64,000 bases of DNA from Eutreptiella sp. 'Long Island Sound 2002' (lineage: Eukaryota > Euglenozoa > Euglenophyceae > Eutreptiales > Eutreptiaceae), in NCBI GenBank assembly GCA_964036045.1, contig OZ038397.1, positions 19,407,742 to 19,471,741 of the forward strand, given 5' to 3'. The notes below the pieces were generated by a model. That model was not told where the DNA came from and ran no database searches. It worked only from the letters and a program-made list of their open reading frames with translations. The translations under genes and the position numbers were made by a program. Within the stretch, counting starts at the first letter, position 1, and every line of letters starts with the position of its first letter. Positions 56,201-59,044 of this stretch are shown piece by piece.

Positions 56201-59044
56201 GCACCCTCCGGTGCGGTCTGGCCATGACTGAGGGTGTGAAGGGGCAGCCTTCGGAGGCTCCATCCGCACCGACCGTACGATGTCCGTCAGTACCGCAATG
56301 TGCCCCATTCGCTTGATCCGGTCGCCTGCGCGCATTGTTTTGGTCGGGCCCAAATCAAGGGGCTCCCCCTCCCCCGCCGCCCCTTCTCTTCTTGCGTCAA
56401 GGACAGCCCCGGGGGACATATCTCGGTCGCACCGGCCGTGCACTGCCTTCGGTCTCTGCAGGACCATGTGGACTTGAAGCCGAGTCAGGACCAGTCGCCG
56501 TCGAAGAAGAAGGCTCTCGAGAGGAGCGAGGAACTGCTTGTGGTGCGTGCGCCCCCTCGCCGATGGTCAGGGAGGGTACAGCGAGGGCCTGAGCGAGGGG
56601 TCGAGTGCAGGCGGGGCTACAAAGGGGGTGGGAGCTGGGGGAGGAGGGTCACCTTCGGGCTGGGGTGGGGAGGGCACAGCAGAGGGGCCCGAGGGCGGGG
56701 GCGTGCGTTCCGTTGGCGGAAAAGTTGTATTTTCTGAGGGTCTTGTGCACTTCCAATCGGAAATTGGGGCTCTTGGCGTGTTCCGGGGCGGAAACGCGCC
56801 GGGGGCCCCGCCTTTCCGGGTCCGGCCGACGCCATGCGGACCCGGGAAGTCGGGCCTGCGAGGCCCGGGAATTGCCAAGACCCCGTACCACTACTCCGGG
56901 GTCACGCCGCATCAGCCCGGCACGATTGTCTCGCACAGGGGGAGGGGGGGGGGGGGACTTCGCCAGGGGGAAGGTTCTTGGGGAAGCTTCGTTCTTCGGT
57001 TTGGCGTTGCCCTGCGAAAATTTGTTGTTGCGCAGTTTGGGGCCCTTCCTGCTCCTTGTGCACCCTCCGTGACGGCGGTGGCCGCGTGTTGTTGCGCTGT
57101 TGTCCGCCGCCACTCTGTCTGTCACCTCCGCTTTGCCTGCGAGTGAGAAGGTGGTCGTCGTCGAGAAGGTTTGTGCGCTTGGTTTGGGTGGGAAATGGGC
57201 CACAGTCTTTGACCGTTTTTTCTTGTGAATGCGGTCGGGGGTGTCGAAGTTGTCCGTGTCTGATGGCCCTGCACCGAAATTGGAGGTGTGTCGAAAATTT
57301 TCCCTCACGAAAGTTTCCCCAGACGAACCCCCACCCCCCTCAATGCAGACGCACACCCCCGGCGCGCACAAGTCAGTCCTGGAGTCGGCAAACCCCCGCA
57401 TGGACTCTGCGTGTGCATCGGGATGCACCCGGTCAACGGCACGGGCAACAGCCCCGTCTCCGGGACGGCCGACCCCCGGAGTAGTCAAACAGGACAAGTC
57501 ATCCGGGGGCTCCGTTGACACAACCAAAACACGTTCGGGCCCACAGAGGGTCAGAATGAGCGGTGGCGAGAGGCCGATGGGCGCCGCCAAAGGCAAACAA
57601 TCCGATACCGAGGCCTTGTGCCAAGACCCCCCCCCCCCCCCGCGCGCTGTAGAGGGGGAGGGGCAGGGGAACGGATCGCCACCATATGTACATGGCGGGT
57701 GTCCTCTGCTTTCTTTCGACATCCGTCTCTGTGTCCCCTACCTCGCCCTCGGAAGTCATGCCTTTGTTCTCCACAGGACGACGGTCTGACCACCCCCAAG
57801 TACGACCGCCTGTCGTTCTCCAGGGGCCACTGGCCCCGCGCGTTTCCGAGCTCATCGCACTTCCCCCGATTCTCGATCCCGTTTCCGCTTCTCGCCTCCT
57901 CCGCCGGGGACGGCACGTACCTCAGCAGGTGTGCGCGAAGGGGCGTGTGCAGAGGGCGGGTGTGCGCAGACCCCCCGTCGATGAACACCCGGTGCAACGC
58001 CATCCGCCTTCGTGCAAAGCACGCCCTAACGGTGGCATGAAGTTCTGTGACCACCGGGGGGGACGTCTCCTCAGTTCGGGTACGCGACCCCCCCCCCCCT
58101 CCCAAGGAAAGGAAAAACGGCAAAGAGTCATTGTTGTTGTTAGAAGCCCCTGTCAGGAACATGATCCTGCGGATGCACACCCCCAGCGCGCACAAGTCGG
58201 TGCTGGAGTCGGCAAACCCCCGCATGGACTCGGCGTGTGCATCTGGATGCACCCGGTCAACGGCACAGGGCAACAGCCCGTCTCCGGGACGGCCGACCCC
58301 CGGAGTAGTCAAACAGGACAAGTCATCCGGGGGCTCCGTTGACACCACCAAAACACGTTCGGGCCCACAGAGGGTCAGAATGAGCAGTGGCGAGAGGCCG
58401 ATAGGCGCCGCCAAAGGCAAACAATCGGATACCGAGGCCTTGTGCCAAACACCCCCCCCCCTCCCTGCCCTCGGGGCCCAGACTGGACTAGACAGCGACT
58501 AGCCAGTCCCGCAGGGAAGCCCTCCTCGGCGGCTAGCCTTCCCGCCCCTCCCCCCCCCCCAGACCCCCCCCCCCCCCTTGGGGGCCTTCGGCCCAGTCCT
58601 ACTGGGCGGGAGTCGCGTACAAAAGCGAGGAGACGCCCCCCCCCATGTCTATGACTGTGCTTTGGTAAGGCTGTGGGCCTGCACCGCACCGGAAGGTCTT
58701 GGGGGGGGGGGGGGGCGTTTGGGCAAGAAAAGGGGGTTGGGGGGTTGTGGTCAGAGAACGGGGACCATCCGCGTTGCGGCTGCGCCCAGATCACATGCCG
58801 TGCGCTGAAGTCTGGTTTCGCGCCCCCCCCCCCCCCCCTACAACACAGCCCTGGCGAGTCCGCCTGGCGTCACACGTATTACATTTTGGAGGAGCCCCTC
58901 CTCCCCCATGACCCCGCGCCCCCACCCCTTCAAAACGGGCTCGAATGGTAGGACCTCCACAAACCCCCGCTGCAGGTCCGGGTCGCCGACGGTCCTGTCC
59001 TTCGTGTTGAGGCACGCAGCCTACGGTCCCTCGTGTACGGCACG
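2077..59044 (+). CDS. Giant EGF/IPT/Ig-like/GCC2-GCC3 polytopic surface receptor (gene span, partial)
   Basis: One plus-strand gene assembled from about 25 exons with GT-AG introns whose phases agree across every junction from 29,875 to 57,928 and from 2,077 to 24,266. The joined protein is at least about 3,800 residues: helical N-terminal segment, GAIN-like region with a GPS-like HLS motif, IPT/TIG folds, about 40 EGF/laminin-like modules, a beta-rich region, two more IPT/TIG domains, two Ig/filamin-like repeats, a GCC2/GCC3-type cysteine motif, about seven membrane helices and a basic/acidic tail. This order resembles large protist surface proteins with EGF repeats and a GCC2/GCC3-linked membrane domain; adhesion or sensing at the plasma membrane is inference. 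The start codon and signal peptide lie upstream of the window. At least one exon is missing near the N gap at 24,756-24,955, and the stop is not fixed. Confidence 0.85.
3893..4262. repeat. 31-bp minisatellite, about 12 copies
   Basis: Near-identical units containing ACACAGTGCACAGTGCACC and CCAAGATAGG repeat every 31 bp inside the intron 2,218-4,911. The last units are truncated. The self-complementary GTGCAC occurs in each unit. Confidence 0.95.
4480..4860. repeat. Degenerate ACAACCCTCC-type simple sequence
   Basis: Irregular repeats of AACCCTCCAC / ACAACCCTC fill the end of the intron before the giant exon. They have no coding character and form a long pyrimidine/AC-rich lead into the acceptor at 4,911. 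Confidence 0.7.
4912..10509 (+). CDS. Giant exon: GAIN/GPS-like, IPT-like and about 30 EGF-like modules
   Basis: Acceptor CTATCCACAG ends at 4,911; donor GTGTGG at 10,510; 1,866 codons, phase 0 at both ends. Residues 1-220 form a helical then beta-rich segment ending in LVCQTTHLSTFSV; the HLS triplet is at 5,581-5,589 and matches the GPS autoproteolysis tripeptide, keeping the Cys four residues before His but with Thr at the second Cys. Residues about 235-445 look like two IPT/TIG-like folds (QVVVRGRNLG; RFAVVGAGLRG). From about 6,270 on run about 30 EGF/laminin-like modules with the pattern CSGHGxC...CxC...GxxGxxC...CPG, alternating short (about 34 residues) and long (about 50 residues, with an extra CxxC loop) forms. 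The modules at 7,200-7,310 and 9,225-9,375 are divergent (CGPTCGVSGAACG type). GC3 is extreme, so opposite frames are also open. Extracellular binding or adhesion is inferred. Confidence 0.92.
10510..11944 (+). other. Intron between EGF exons, no recognised element
   Basis: Donor GTGTGG, acceptor GCTGCAG. Composition is less GC-rich than the exons and contains a short poly-A (11,126) and a poly-C tract at 11,905. No open frame with coding character. Confidence 0.8.
11945..12928 (+). CDS. Exon with seven EGF-like modules
   Basis: Acceptor CCCGCTGCAG ends at 11,944; donor GTGTGC at 12,929; 328 codons, phase 0 both sides. The join restores a module across the intron (CAFGWFSQ | DCDRDCPG). Modules show CSGHGVCD, CTGHGVCD, CNGVGRCDD, CGARGACYY, CHGHGACD, CSGGRCADG and CAGHGSCDNK. 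The 3' junction falls just after the GHGxC core of the last module. Confidence 0.9.
13738..14145 (+). mobile_element. hAT-type MITE, family D copy 1, with internal CCAACCGCC array
   Basis: Terminal inverted repeats CAGGGGGGTCTTTTAG (13,738-13,753) and CTAAAGGACCCCCCTG (14,130-14,145) match at 15 of 16 positions and are flanked by a perfect 8-bp duplication CCGACGAC (13,730-13,737 and 14,146-14,153). CAGGG ends with 8-bp target duplications are the mark of the hAT superfamily. The centre (13,799-14,055) is an array of ACCAACCGCCA-type units. There is no transposase, so it is non-autonomous. Confidence 0.85.
15427..15690 (-). mobile_element. Dispersed repeat family F, copy 1
   Basis: Aligns with 23,705-23,960 over about 240 bp (shared CCCAGACTCAGTCTC..., GGAGGTAGGGATT, GAGATGGCAATGAAGGCCGTG). 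On the minus strand it ends in a poly-G tract. The region equivalent to a pol III B box is degraded here. Confidence 0.7.
15822..15841 (+). repeat. Interstitial TTAGGG telomere-like run
   Basis: GGGTTAGGGTTAGGGTTAGG, three TTAGGG units, lies inside an intron 125 bp before an exon acceptor. Confidence 0.9.
15967..16191 (+). CDS. Exon with EGF-like modules
   Basis: Acceptor CATCCGCTCAG ends at 15,966; donor GTTTGT at 16,192; 75 codons, phase 0. It completes the module left open by the previous exon (CDNK | VYAPGRCVCDDGYAG), has one full module (CAGHGVCVAATATCACDRGW) and opens another that breaks after CHGHGQCQ. Confidence 0.88.
16980..17050 (+). ncRNA. tRNA-like sequence, probable SINE head
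   Basis: A perfect A-box-like TAGCTTAGTGG (16,983-16,993) continues into TTATACAG and, 30 bp later, a T-arm-like hairpin GGTG-GTGCAA-CACC. The B box is imperfect and no intact acceptor stem is seen, so it is a tRNA-derived repeat or pseudogene, not a tRNA. Confidence 0.45.
17152..17356. repeat. Polypyrimidine TTTCCCCC tract
   Basis: About 200 bp of almost pure pyrimidine with repeated ATTTCCCCCC and TTCTTCCACTTTCCCCC units. Similar sequence is at 49,930-50,035. Confidence 0.9.
17922..18293 (+). mobile_element. Dispersed repeat family A, copy 1 (full length)
   Basis: Shares about 350 bp with eight other copies. Landmarks are GTGGACGGCCGG, AACACAGCGAGGCAGGCTA, AACTACTGGGC.CCGC, GGCTCCGCGAACGCGGAAAC, GTCCAGGGCCCCGTAAAGAA and a last CGGCATGTCATAC followed by poly-G. 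No terminal inverted repeat was found. All frames stay open because of composition, not coding. Confidence 0.85.
18896..19792 (+). CDS. Exon with last EGF-like modules and start of beta-rich region
   Basis: Acceptor GCATCCCTCAG ends at 18,895; donor GTGCAT at 19,793; 299 codons, phase 0. The join CHGHGQCQ | DDSTGDGSCTC recreates a canonical module. Further modules are CQGHGTCYWDG, CGGHGACRDG, a divergent CSPDGECEC unit and CSGHGACGWLDG. After the last cysteine (about 19,635) the protein becomes a non-cysteine, probably beta-rich stretch (VSRSTEVPGFIP; EVLVVDALHGVQYVG). Confidence 0.88.
20076..20180 (+). mobile_element. Dispersed repeat family B, copy 1 (5'-truncated)
   Basis: Carries the family core ACACGTTCGGGCCCACAGAG, GAGCAGTGGCGAGAGGCCAA, AACAATCGGATACCGAGGCC and the end CTTGTGCCAA followed by poly-C. 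Confidence 0.85.
20586..20792 (+). mobile_element. MITE-like family C, copy 1
   Basis: Inverted ends GGGATGCATCGGAAGG and CCTTCTAATGCATCCC bound about 207 bp. The interior has GTAACCGACAGTAACCGCCC and several CCAACCGCCT units. Three other copies are known in the window, two of them inverted. Confidence 0.78.
21391..21544 (+). mobile_element. Dispersed repeat family B, copy 2
   Basis: Begins within the CCCCGGAGTAGTCAAACAGG portion, runs through the core and ends CTTGTGCCAA with a C-rich tail. Confidence 0.85.
21835..22173 (+). CDS. Exon of beta-rich extracellular region
   Basis: Acceptor GCCCCCGTAG ends at 21,834; donor GTGTGC at 22,174; 113 codons, phase 0. The peptide (VLDLGGKVLWGAVGEDF; FWYSVAVLEGDVVVKSY) has high GC3 and alternating hydrophobic residues typical of beta strands. 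I do not recognise the fold. A glycine/alanine-rich linker lies at about residues 55-75. Confidence 0.8.
22996..23063 (+). mobile_element. Dispersed repeat family B, truncated copy 3
   Basis: Only the last 65 bp of the family remain (AGGCGAGAGGCCAATAGGCG to AGGCCTTGTGCCAA), diverged, followed by 18 C. Confidence 0.75.
23312..23640 (+). mobile_element. Dispersed repeat family A, copy 2
   Basis: Starts after a poly-G tract, follows the family order, and ends in GACGGAATGTCACAC followed by G-rich sequence. Confidence 0.85.
23705..23960 (-). mobile_element. Dispersed repeat family F, copy 2, with pol III B-box-like site
   Basis: Homologous to 15,427-15,690. On the minus strand it contains TGTTCAAATCC (about 23,832-23,842), a good match to the B-box consensus GGTTCGANTCC, and ends in poly-G. 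A tRNA-derived SINE is the likeliest identity. Confidence 0.6.
23999..24242 (-). mobile_element. MITE-like family C, copy 3, with nested fragment
   Basis: Reverse-oriented: CAGGGTGCATTAGAAGG at one end, CCTTCCAATGCATCCCTG at the other. The flanking 8-mers CTCATCCC and CCCATCCC agree at 7 of 8, suggesting an hAT-type 8-bp duplication. Inside is GGAATGTCACACAGGGGG, the tail of family A. Confidence 0.72.
24267..24588 (+). CDS. Exon of beta-rich region next to the assembly gap
   Basis: Acceptor TTGTCGCAG ends at 24,266 and joins in phase 0 to the previous exon. The frame (TTTVWSTASAEHLLLGG; LMPLCDAEPCLSVGC; VALEQRGGAVLVQVEARN) is open to a stop at 24,657-24,659, 169 bp after which the coding-like sequence gives way to the gap region. 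The best donor is GTCTGT after GCCACAG at 24,589, which would leave phase 1 and so needs a further exon before 29,875. Confidence 0.65.
24756..24955. other. Assembly gap, 200 N
   Basis: Exactly 200 unresolved bases; this is a conventional filler length, so the true gap size is unknown. It sits at the start of a 30-bp tandem array, which probably broke the assembly, and at least one receptor exon may be lost here. Confidence 0.99.
24956..28432. repeat. 30-bp tandem array, about 116 copies
   Basis: Units of CACTACTGCACAGCGCCCCC followed by ACAGCCCCCG or ACAGCCCCAG repeat with almost no substitutions. Variant sites are C/A near the unit end and GCG/GAG in the middle. Two half-unit deletions at about 25,064 and 26,311 share flanks, as expected of a duplicated block. 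The 30-bp period keeps frames open, giving false ORFs. The G-rich strand has two runs of four or more G per unit. Confidence 0.97.
29183..29578 (+). mobile_element. hAT-type MITE, family E copy 1, with internal 21-bp array
   Basis: Inverted ends CAGGGGTTGCCATAA (29,183-29,197) and TTATGGCAACCCCTG (29,564-29,578) are perfect complements, flanked by an exact 8-bp duplication GCAAGTAC (29,175-29,182 and 29,579-29,586). Inside, poly-T tracts border about 12 units of a 21-bp repeat (core CCAACCGCCATCGGTTAC). hAT-type, non-autonomous. Confidence 0.92.
29779..29819 (+). CDS. Tentative small exon: start of an IPT/TIG domain
   Basis: A 41-bp segment after a poly-C/AG acceptor (29,777-29,778) and before GTGAAC (29,820) would accept phase 1 from the previous exon and deliver phase 0 to the next. 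It reads QNSPDFIGTSDTP, like the SPxxG...TP start of IPT domains. The implied 55-bp intron is far shorter than the others and the next IPT strand would be lost, so this is only a candidate. Confidence 0.25.
29875..30054 (+). CDS. Exon: C-terminal half of an IPT/TIG domain
   Basis: Acceptor CTCTTCGTCAG ends at 29,874; donor GTGCGT at 30,055; 60 codons, phase 0. The peptide GFAWHPLMPFSCVFGGG then INSETLLCVAPE matches the IPT/TIG signature (GxGF...P...CxFG...S...LxCxAP). The first strand of the domain (SPxxG...GGTxVxVxG) is not in this exon. Confidence 0.85.
30372..30753 (+). mobile_element. Dispersed repeat family A, copy 3 (full length)
   Basis: Longest copy with copies 1 and 6: GTGGACGGCCGG, then ACCTGGGCCTCACGCACACG, then the common body, ending CGGACTGTCACAC before a run of G. 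Confidence 0.87.
31048..31314 (+). mobile_element. hAT-like MITE, family D copy 2, joined to a family A tail
   Basis: Shares with copy 1 the TTGTTAAGGACCGCCCCA segment, the CCAACCGCC array and CCATGGTTGAACATATGAGC. Ends are CAGGGCCGCGGTCCTT and GTTAAGGACCGCCCTG, imperfectly inverted. It is followed at 31,315-31,352 by the last part of family A (CCGTAAAGAAACCGCAACCC to GTGTCACAC), so one element interrupted or recombined with the other. Confidence 0.7.
31416..31711 (+). CDS. Exon: complete IPT/TIG domain
   Basis: Acceptor GCGCCTGCAG ends at 31,415; donor GTGTGC at 31,712; phase 0 in, phase 2 out. The peptide carries VIAVEPDRGYHSQAQWVTV, then GYGFELTAHLTCAF, then FVSATEIRCRQPP, then YLEVSVDGQVFSS: all strands of an IPT/TIG fold in order. 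Splicing to 32,272 regenerates an Arg codon (AG|G). Confidence 0.9.
31811..31925. repeat. Short tandem of CAGCCAACYGACG units
   Basis: About five units of ACCAGCCAACCGACGGT / ACCAGCCAACTGACGCTGCT alternate inside an intron of 560 bp. They share the AACCGAC motif with the MITE arrays. Confidence 0.8.
32272..32395 (+). CDS. Exon: first half of Ig/filamin-like module 1
   Basis: Acceptor CCGGTTCGTAG ends at 32,271; donor GTGTGG at 32,396; phase 2 in, phase 0 out. GPAVSMVVRPSATSLKAS followed by LITVLTIDVEGHE matches the start of the repeated beta module whose usual form is xxAxLxxxxQPSxxxxxxxL...PxVxLxDxxGN. It pairs with the next exon. Confidence 0.85.
32851..33067 (+). mobile_element. Dispersed repeat family A, copy 4 (5'-truncated)
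   Basis: Begins inside the element at TACTGGGCGCCGCTGACACG directly after a poly-G run, and keeps the normal 3' end GACGGAATGTCACAC plus G. Confidence 0.85.
33892..34089 (+). CDS. Exon: second half of Ig/filamin-like module 1
   Basis: Acceptor TTTGTCCGTAG ends at 33,891; donor GTGTGA at 34,090; 66 codons, phase 0. It contains ALNGTAAVTSEGRAVFSTLS followed by TPRTGTYNLTFAV, the standard LxGT...G.A.F..L......GTY.L.F end of this module class. Confidence 0.88.
34371..34630 (-). mobile_element. Dispersed repeat family A, copy 5 (inverted, truncated)
   Basis: The only minus-oriented copy here. Its family 3' end (GTGTGATATTCCGTCGGATT on the plus strand) abuts poly-C, and a short deletion removes the CAGGGCC segment. 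Confidence 0.83.
34631..36279 (+). other. Rest of intron, no recognised element
   Basis: Mixed sequence with poly-C tracts at 34,768, 35,927, 36,066 and 36,197; nothing with coding character or known repeats. Confidence 0.6.
36280..36387 (+). CDS. Exon: first half of Ig/filamin-like module 2
   Basis: Acceptor CGATCTCCAG ends at 36,279; donor GTGCGG at 36,388; 36 codons, phase 0. ARLAIVTQPSEITDNVNPL then VQPSLDLQ matches the canonical module start. Its 3' boundary sits at the same module position as the 32,395 boundary. Confidence 0.88.
36631..36852 (+). mobile_element. MITE-like family C, copy 2
   Basis: Ends GGGCAGGGATGCATTGGAAG and CCTTCTAATGCAACCCTGCC are inverted repeats; the interior matches copy 1 at more than nine positions in ten. 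Poly-C tracts lie just inside one end and just outside the other. Confidence 0.78.
37209..37315 (+). mobile_element. Dispersed repeat family B, copy 4
   Basis: Core and end present (ACACAACCAACACACGTTGG to GAGGCCTTGTGCCAA), followed by a C-rich tail. Confidence 0.83.
37789..37860 (+). mobile_element. Dispersed repeat family B, 5' fragment
   Basis: GGTCAACGGCACGGGCAACA and GCCCCGTCTCCGGG match only the upstream part of the family, as seen complete at 57,343 and 58,170. Confidence 0.7.
38288..38466 (-). mobile_element. MITE-like family C, copy 4
   Basis: Inverted copy: ATGCATTAGAAGG at one end and CCTTCCAGTGCATCCC at the other; both flanks have turned into poly-C. The interior keeps ACCAAAGCGGTTGGGGGCG and GTCGGTTACAAACGCCG. 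Confidence 0.72.
38544..38741 (+). CDS. Exon: second half of Ig/filamin-like module 2
   Basis: Acceptor TTTCACCGCAG ends at 38,543; donor GTGTGT at 38,742; 66 codons, phase 0. It continues DLQ | DIAQNQVAYVAAPLRLYAA, equivalent to PxVQLxDxxGNxV, then FEGGNFAFGKLRLRAGHG and IRYRIRFRLAHDQEW, the G.Y.L.F end strand. Confidence 0.88.
39620..39737 (+). CDS. Exon: GCC2/GCC3-type cysteine motif, part 1
   Basis: Acceptor CTTCGCCTCAG ends at 39,619; donor GTGTGG at 39,738; phase 0 in, phase 1 out. It ends module 2 (VVADAFSSDIIARP) and starts the TNFR/ephrin-receptor-like motif CGYTEFYAVGDTECQECPTG followed by AVCTGG. Confidence 0.87.
40167..40454 (+). mobile_element. hAT-type MITE, family E copy 2
   Basis: Inverted ends CAGGGTGTGCCATAA (40,167-40,181) and TTACGGCACCCCCTG (40,440-40,454) are flanked by an exact 8-bp duplication CTGTATGG (40,159-40,166 and 40,455-40,462). 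It holds about 8 units of the same 21-bp repeat as copy 1, between poly-T tracts. The different unit number shows array expansion or contraction after insertion. Confidence 0.92.
40795..40862 (-). mobile_element. Dispersed repeat family F, fragment
   Basis: GAACTGAGTTGGCGATGAAG, GCCGTGAGGCAGGCGCGG match one end of family F; a run of G follows. Confidence 0.55.
42027..42304 (+). CDS. Exon: GCC2/GCC3 motif part 2 and transmembrane helix 1
   Basis: Acceptor CGGTTCGCAG ends at 42,026; donor GTCTGT at 42,305; phase 1 in, phase 0 out. The join gives CTGGAEIFTDDNYWR, the usual CxGG...GYWR pattern, then cysteine pairs in CRDHFTGVLCAECEDGYAG and EYCQECIASF. The first hydrophobic helix follows at about 42,235-42,300 (LMAVLGLGYFSVICATTVVA). 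Confidence 0.9.
42305..43392 (+). other. Intron, no recognised element
   Basis: AT-richer than surroundings between 42,900 and 43,250, with repeated TTACTACG words (43,185-43,220). No coding-like frame. Confidence 0.6.
43393..43692 (+). CDS. Exon: juxtamembrane loop and transmembrane helix 2
   Basis: Acceptor GACTCTCCGCAG ends at 43,392; donor GTATGG at 43,693; 100 codons, phase 0. FKILTNYLQTVSLLADLGK followed by a Ser/Thr-rich stretch and CAAKWLDSYAIFYSSMC matches the conserved KIxxNYLQ...FY region seen between membrane helices in GCC2/GCC3-linked protist proteins. A helix follows (PVVGFVVALLVIEW). Confidence 0.88.
43959..44147 (-). mobile_element. Dispersed repeat family B, copy 5 (inverted)
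   Basis: On the plus strand it begins TTGGCACAAGGCCTCGGTAT after a run of G and extends to GGGCTGTTGCCCGTGCCGTC. Confidence 0.85.
44325..44410 (+). ncRNA. tRNA-like sequence with B box, probable SINE head
   Basis: TGGGCTCGAACCCCA (about 44,389-44,403) is a B box inside a 4-bp T-stem. No full cloverleaf or clear A box is present, so a tRNA-derived repeat is likelier than a tRNA. Confidence 0.35.
44503..44652 (+). CDS. Exon: basic loop and transmembrane helix 3
   Basis: Acceptor ACCCGCTGCAG ends at 44,502; donor GTGCCG at 44,653; 50 codons, phase 0. A strongly basic loop (WQRKRKTMHDTQKKRWRQL) precedes a membrane helix (ITVLCISVALYFLYPTLM); the charge places the loop on the cytoplasmic side. 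Confidence 0.87.
44851..45203 (+). mobile_element. Dispersed repeat family A, copy 6
   Basis: Full body from ACACCTGGGCCTCACGCACA to GACGGAATGTCACAC followed by G. A small duplication of CA near GGTACATCCCG distinguishes it. Confidence 0.87.
46056..46385 (+). mobile_element. Dispersed repeat family A, copy 7
   Basis: Begins ATCACAGAAACACAGCGAGG after a poly-G run and ends GACGGAATGCCACACA before 18 G. Only about 850 bp separates it from copy 6 in the same intron. Confidence 0.87.
46675..46771 (+). CDS. Exon: extracellular loop with two cysteines
   Basis: Acceptor ACATGTGAAG ends at 46,674; donor GTATGT at 46,772; phase 0 in, phase 1 out. KCTSFNFEEG then LLVKDFSIDCNS fits the conserved loop (FxC...L..D..I.C) between helices of this family. 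The preceding exon ends in PTLMQQ and the next resumes LYQRTANG. Confidence 0.82.
46935..47405. repeat. ACAAC/AGCAC pentanucleotide satellite
   Basis: Nearly pure (AACAC)n and (AGCAC)n blocks alternate, then decay to AACAACACAAC sequence to about 47,548. Long His-Asn-Thr or Cys-Val frames on both strands are artefacts. Confidence 0.95.
48437..48632 (+). CDS. Exon: transmembrane helix 4
   Basis: Acceptor TTCTCTAG ends at 48,436 (a second AG two bases downstream breaks phase); donor GTGTGT at 48,633; phase 1 in, phase 2 out. It encodes a long membrane helix (ALFFAFIYGFGVPALLIIMG), a loop, and YHPEMRYWETMNMLR, the conserved YWE...R region. Confidence 0.88.
49174..49375 (+). CDS. Exon: transmembrane helices 5 and 6
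   Basis: Acceptor TTTGCCATTCAG ends at 49,173; donor GTGTCC at 49,376; phase 2 in, phase 0 out. The first bases complete an Arg codon (RKGILIIATTFV). The hydrophobic run ILIIATTFVTEPLLKVY continues to WCMTFFLAAHLVAKPF, then NRVETWSLLVIVITTNLCLL, matching the usual NxxExxSLxxxxxTxxxGL stretch. Confidence 0.9.
49930..50035. repeat. Polypyrimidine ATTTCCCCCC tract
   Basis: Repeats of CCATTTCCCCCC resemble the tract at 17,152-17,356. Confidence 0.85.
50388..50450 (-). ncRNA. tRNA-like B box, possible SINE
   Basis: On the minus strand GTTTCAAACCC (50,388-50,398) follows an A-box-like CAGCCCATGGTGACTG. Weak; no anticodon arm can be assigned. Confidence 0.3.
50451..52648 (+). other. Rest of a 3.3-kb intron
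   Basis: Lower GC than the rest of the window. Poly-G at about 50,850 and poly-C at 51,592. No exon candidate with matching phase was found. Confidence 0.55.
52649..52780 (+). CDS. Exon: transmembrane helix 7
   Basis: Acceptor CGTTTTGCAG ends at 52,648; donor GTCCCG at 52,781; 44 codons, phase 0. HWVTVLTVFCLATHVIFMIA plus FLYVFGKE forms the last membrane helix; the remainder (YRVTKKLMHNRQ) is basic and starts the cytoplasmic tail. It follows a 3.3-kb intron. Confidence 0.87.
52906..53245 (+). repeat. Pair of direct repeats, 270 bp apart
   Basis: CGCATGCACGGCCTTGTCTA then GGGCGTTGAACCGCCGTTTT occur at 52,906-52,963 and again at 53,174-53,223, with GGGACCGC following in both. The enclosed 210 bp is unremarkable. 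Confidence 0.75.
53577..53659 (-). ncRNA. tRNA-like sequence with A and B boxes
   Basis: The minus strand reads TAGCCCAGTGGTTGG (A box) and, about 45 bp on, CAGTTCGAACCCGG (B box), the right order and spacing for a type II tRNA-like gene. The T stem is mispaired and acceptor arms do not close, so a SINE head or tRNA pseudogene is likeliest. Confidence 0.55.
53958..54279 (+). mobile_element. Dispersed repeat family A, copy 8
   Basis: Starts CACAGCGAGGCACGTTGTGG and ends GACGGAATGTCACACA before G. Slightly more diverged in the middle (CCGCTGCTGCACAAACGG). Confidence 0.86.
54832..54930 (+). CDS. Exon: cytoplasmic tail 1
   Basis: Acceptor GTCTTCCGCAG ends at 54,831; donor GTGTGC at 54,931; 33 codons, phase 0. 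The peptide is charged (QQDREKSALRRAHTRLL), as expected for a cytoplasmic tail after helix 7. High GC3 supports it. Confidence 0.78.
54991..55162 (+). mobile_element. Dispersed repeat family B, copy 6
   Basis: CGGTCAACGGCACGGGCAAC onward, with a deletion of the GTAGTCAAACAGG part and a duplicated CCTTGG near the end, then poly-C. Confidence 0.84.
55181..55370 (+). mobile_element. Dispersed repeat family B, copy 7
   Basis: In direct tandem with copy 6, separated only by the copy 6 poly-C tail. Ends CTTGTGCCAA and 19 C. Confidence 0.86.
56462..56542 (+). CDS. Exon: cytoplasmic tail 2
   Basis: Acceptor GTCTCTGCAG ends at 56,461; donor GTGCGT at 56,543 (GTGGTG three bases earlier is an alternative); 27 codons, phase 0. 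The peptide is low-complexity and charged (SQDQSPSKKKALERSEELL). Serines beside lysines are possible phosphorylation sites, which is inference. Confidence 0.7.
57151..57168 (+). CDS. Tentative 18-bp micro-exon
   Basis: GTGGTCGTCGTCGAGAAG (VVVVEK) lies between GTGAGAAG and GTTTGT in phase 0, after a pyrimidine-rich stretch. It would fit between the two neighbouring tail exons without changing frame, but the neighbours also join directly, so it may be noise. Confidence 0.22.
57343..57624 (+). mobile_element. Dispersed repeat family B, copy 8 (longest form)
   Basis: Extends further 5' than most copies, from GCAGACGCACACCCCCGGCG through GTCGGCAAACCCCCGCATGG, to the standard end AGGCCTTGTGCCAA and poly-C. 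Confidence 0.87.
57777..57928 (+). CDS. Exon: cytoplasmic tail 3, Pro/Ser-rich
   Basis: Acceptor TTCTCCACAG ends at 57,776; donor GTGTGC at 57,929; phase 0 in, phase 2 out; 50 full codons. The peptide is proline-, serine- and aromatic-rich (RLSFSRGHWPRAFPSSSHFP), probably disordered. Frame and GC3 fit but no domain is recognised. Confidence 0.65.
58170..58448 (+). mobile_element. Dispersed repeat family B, copy 9 (longest form)
   Basis: Co-extensive with copy 8 (GGATGCACACCCCCAGCGCG to AGGCCTTGTGCCAA), which sets the full length near 280 bp. Confidence 0.87.
58976..59044 (+). CDS. Possible last exon seen
   Basis: Acceptor CCCGCTGCAG ends at 58,975; donor-like GTACGT at 59,045. In the phase-2 frame left by the previous exon it reads SGSPTVLSFVLRHAAYGPSC with high GC3. 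If the donor is not used, the frame stops at 59,145. No homology was recognised. Confidence 0.4.
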
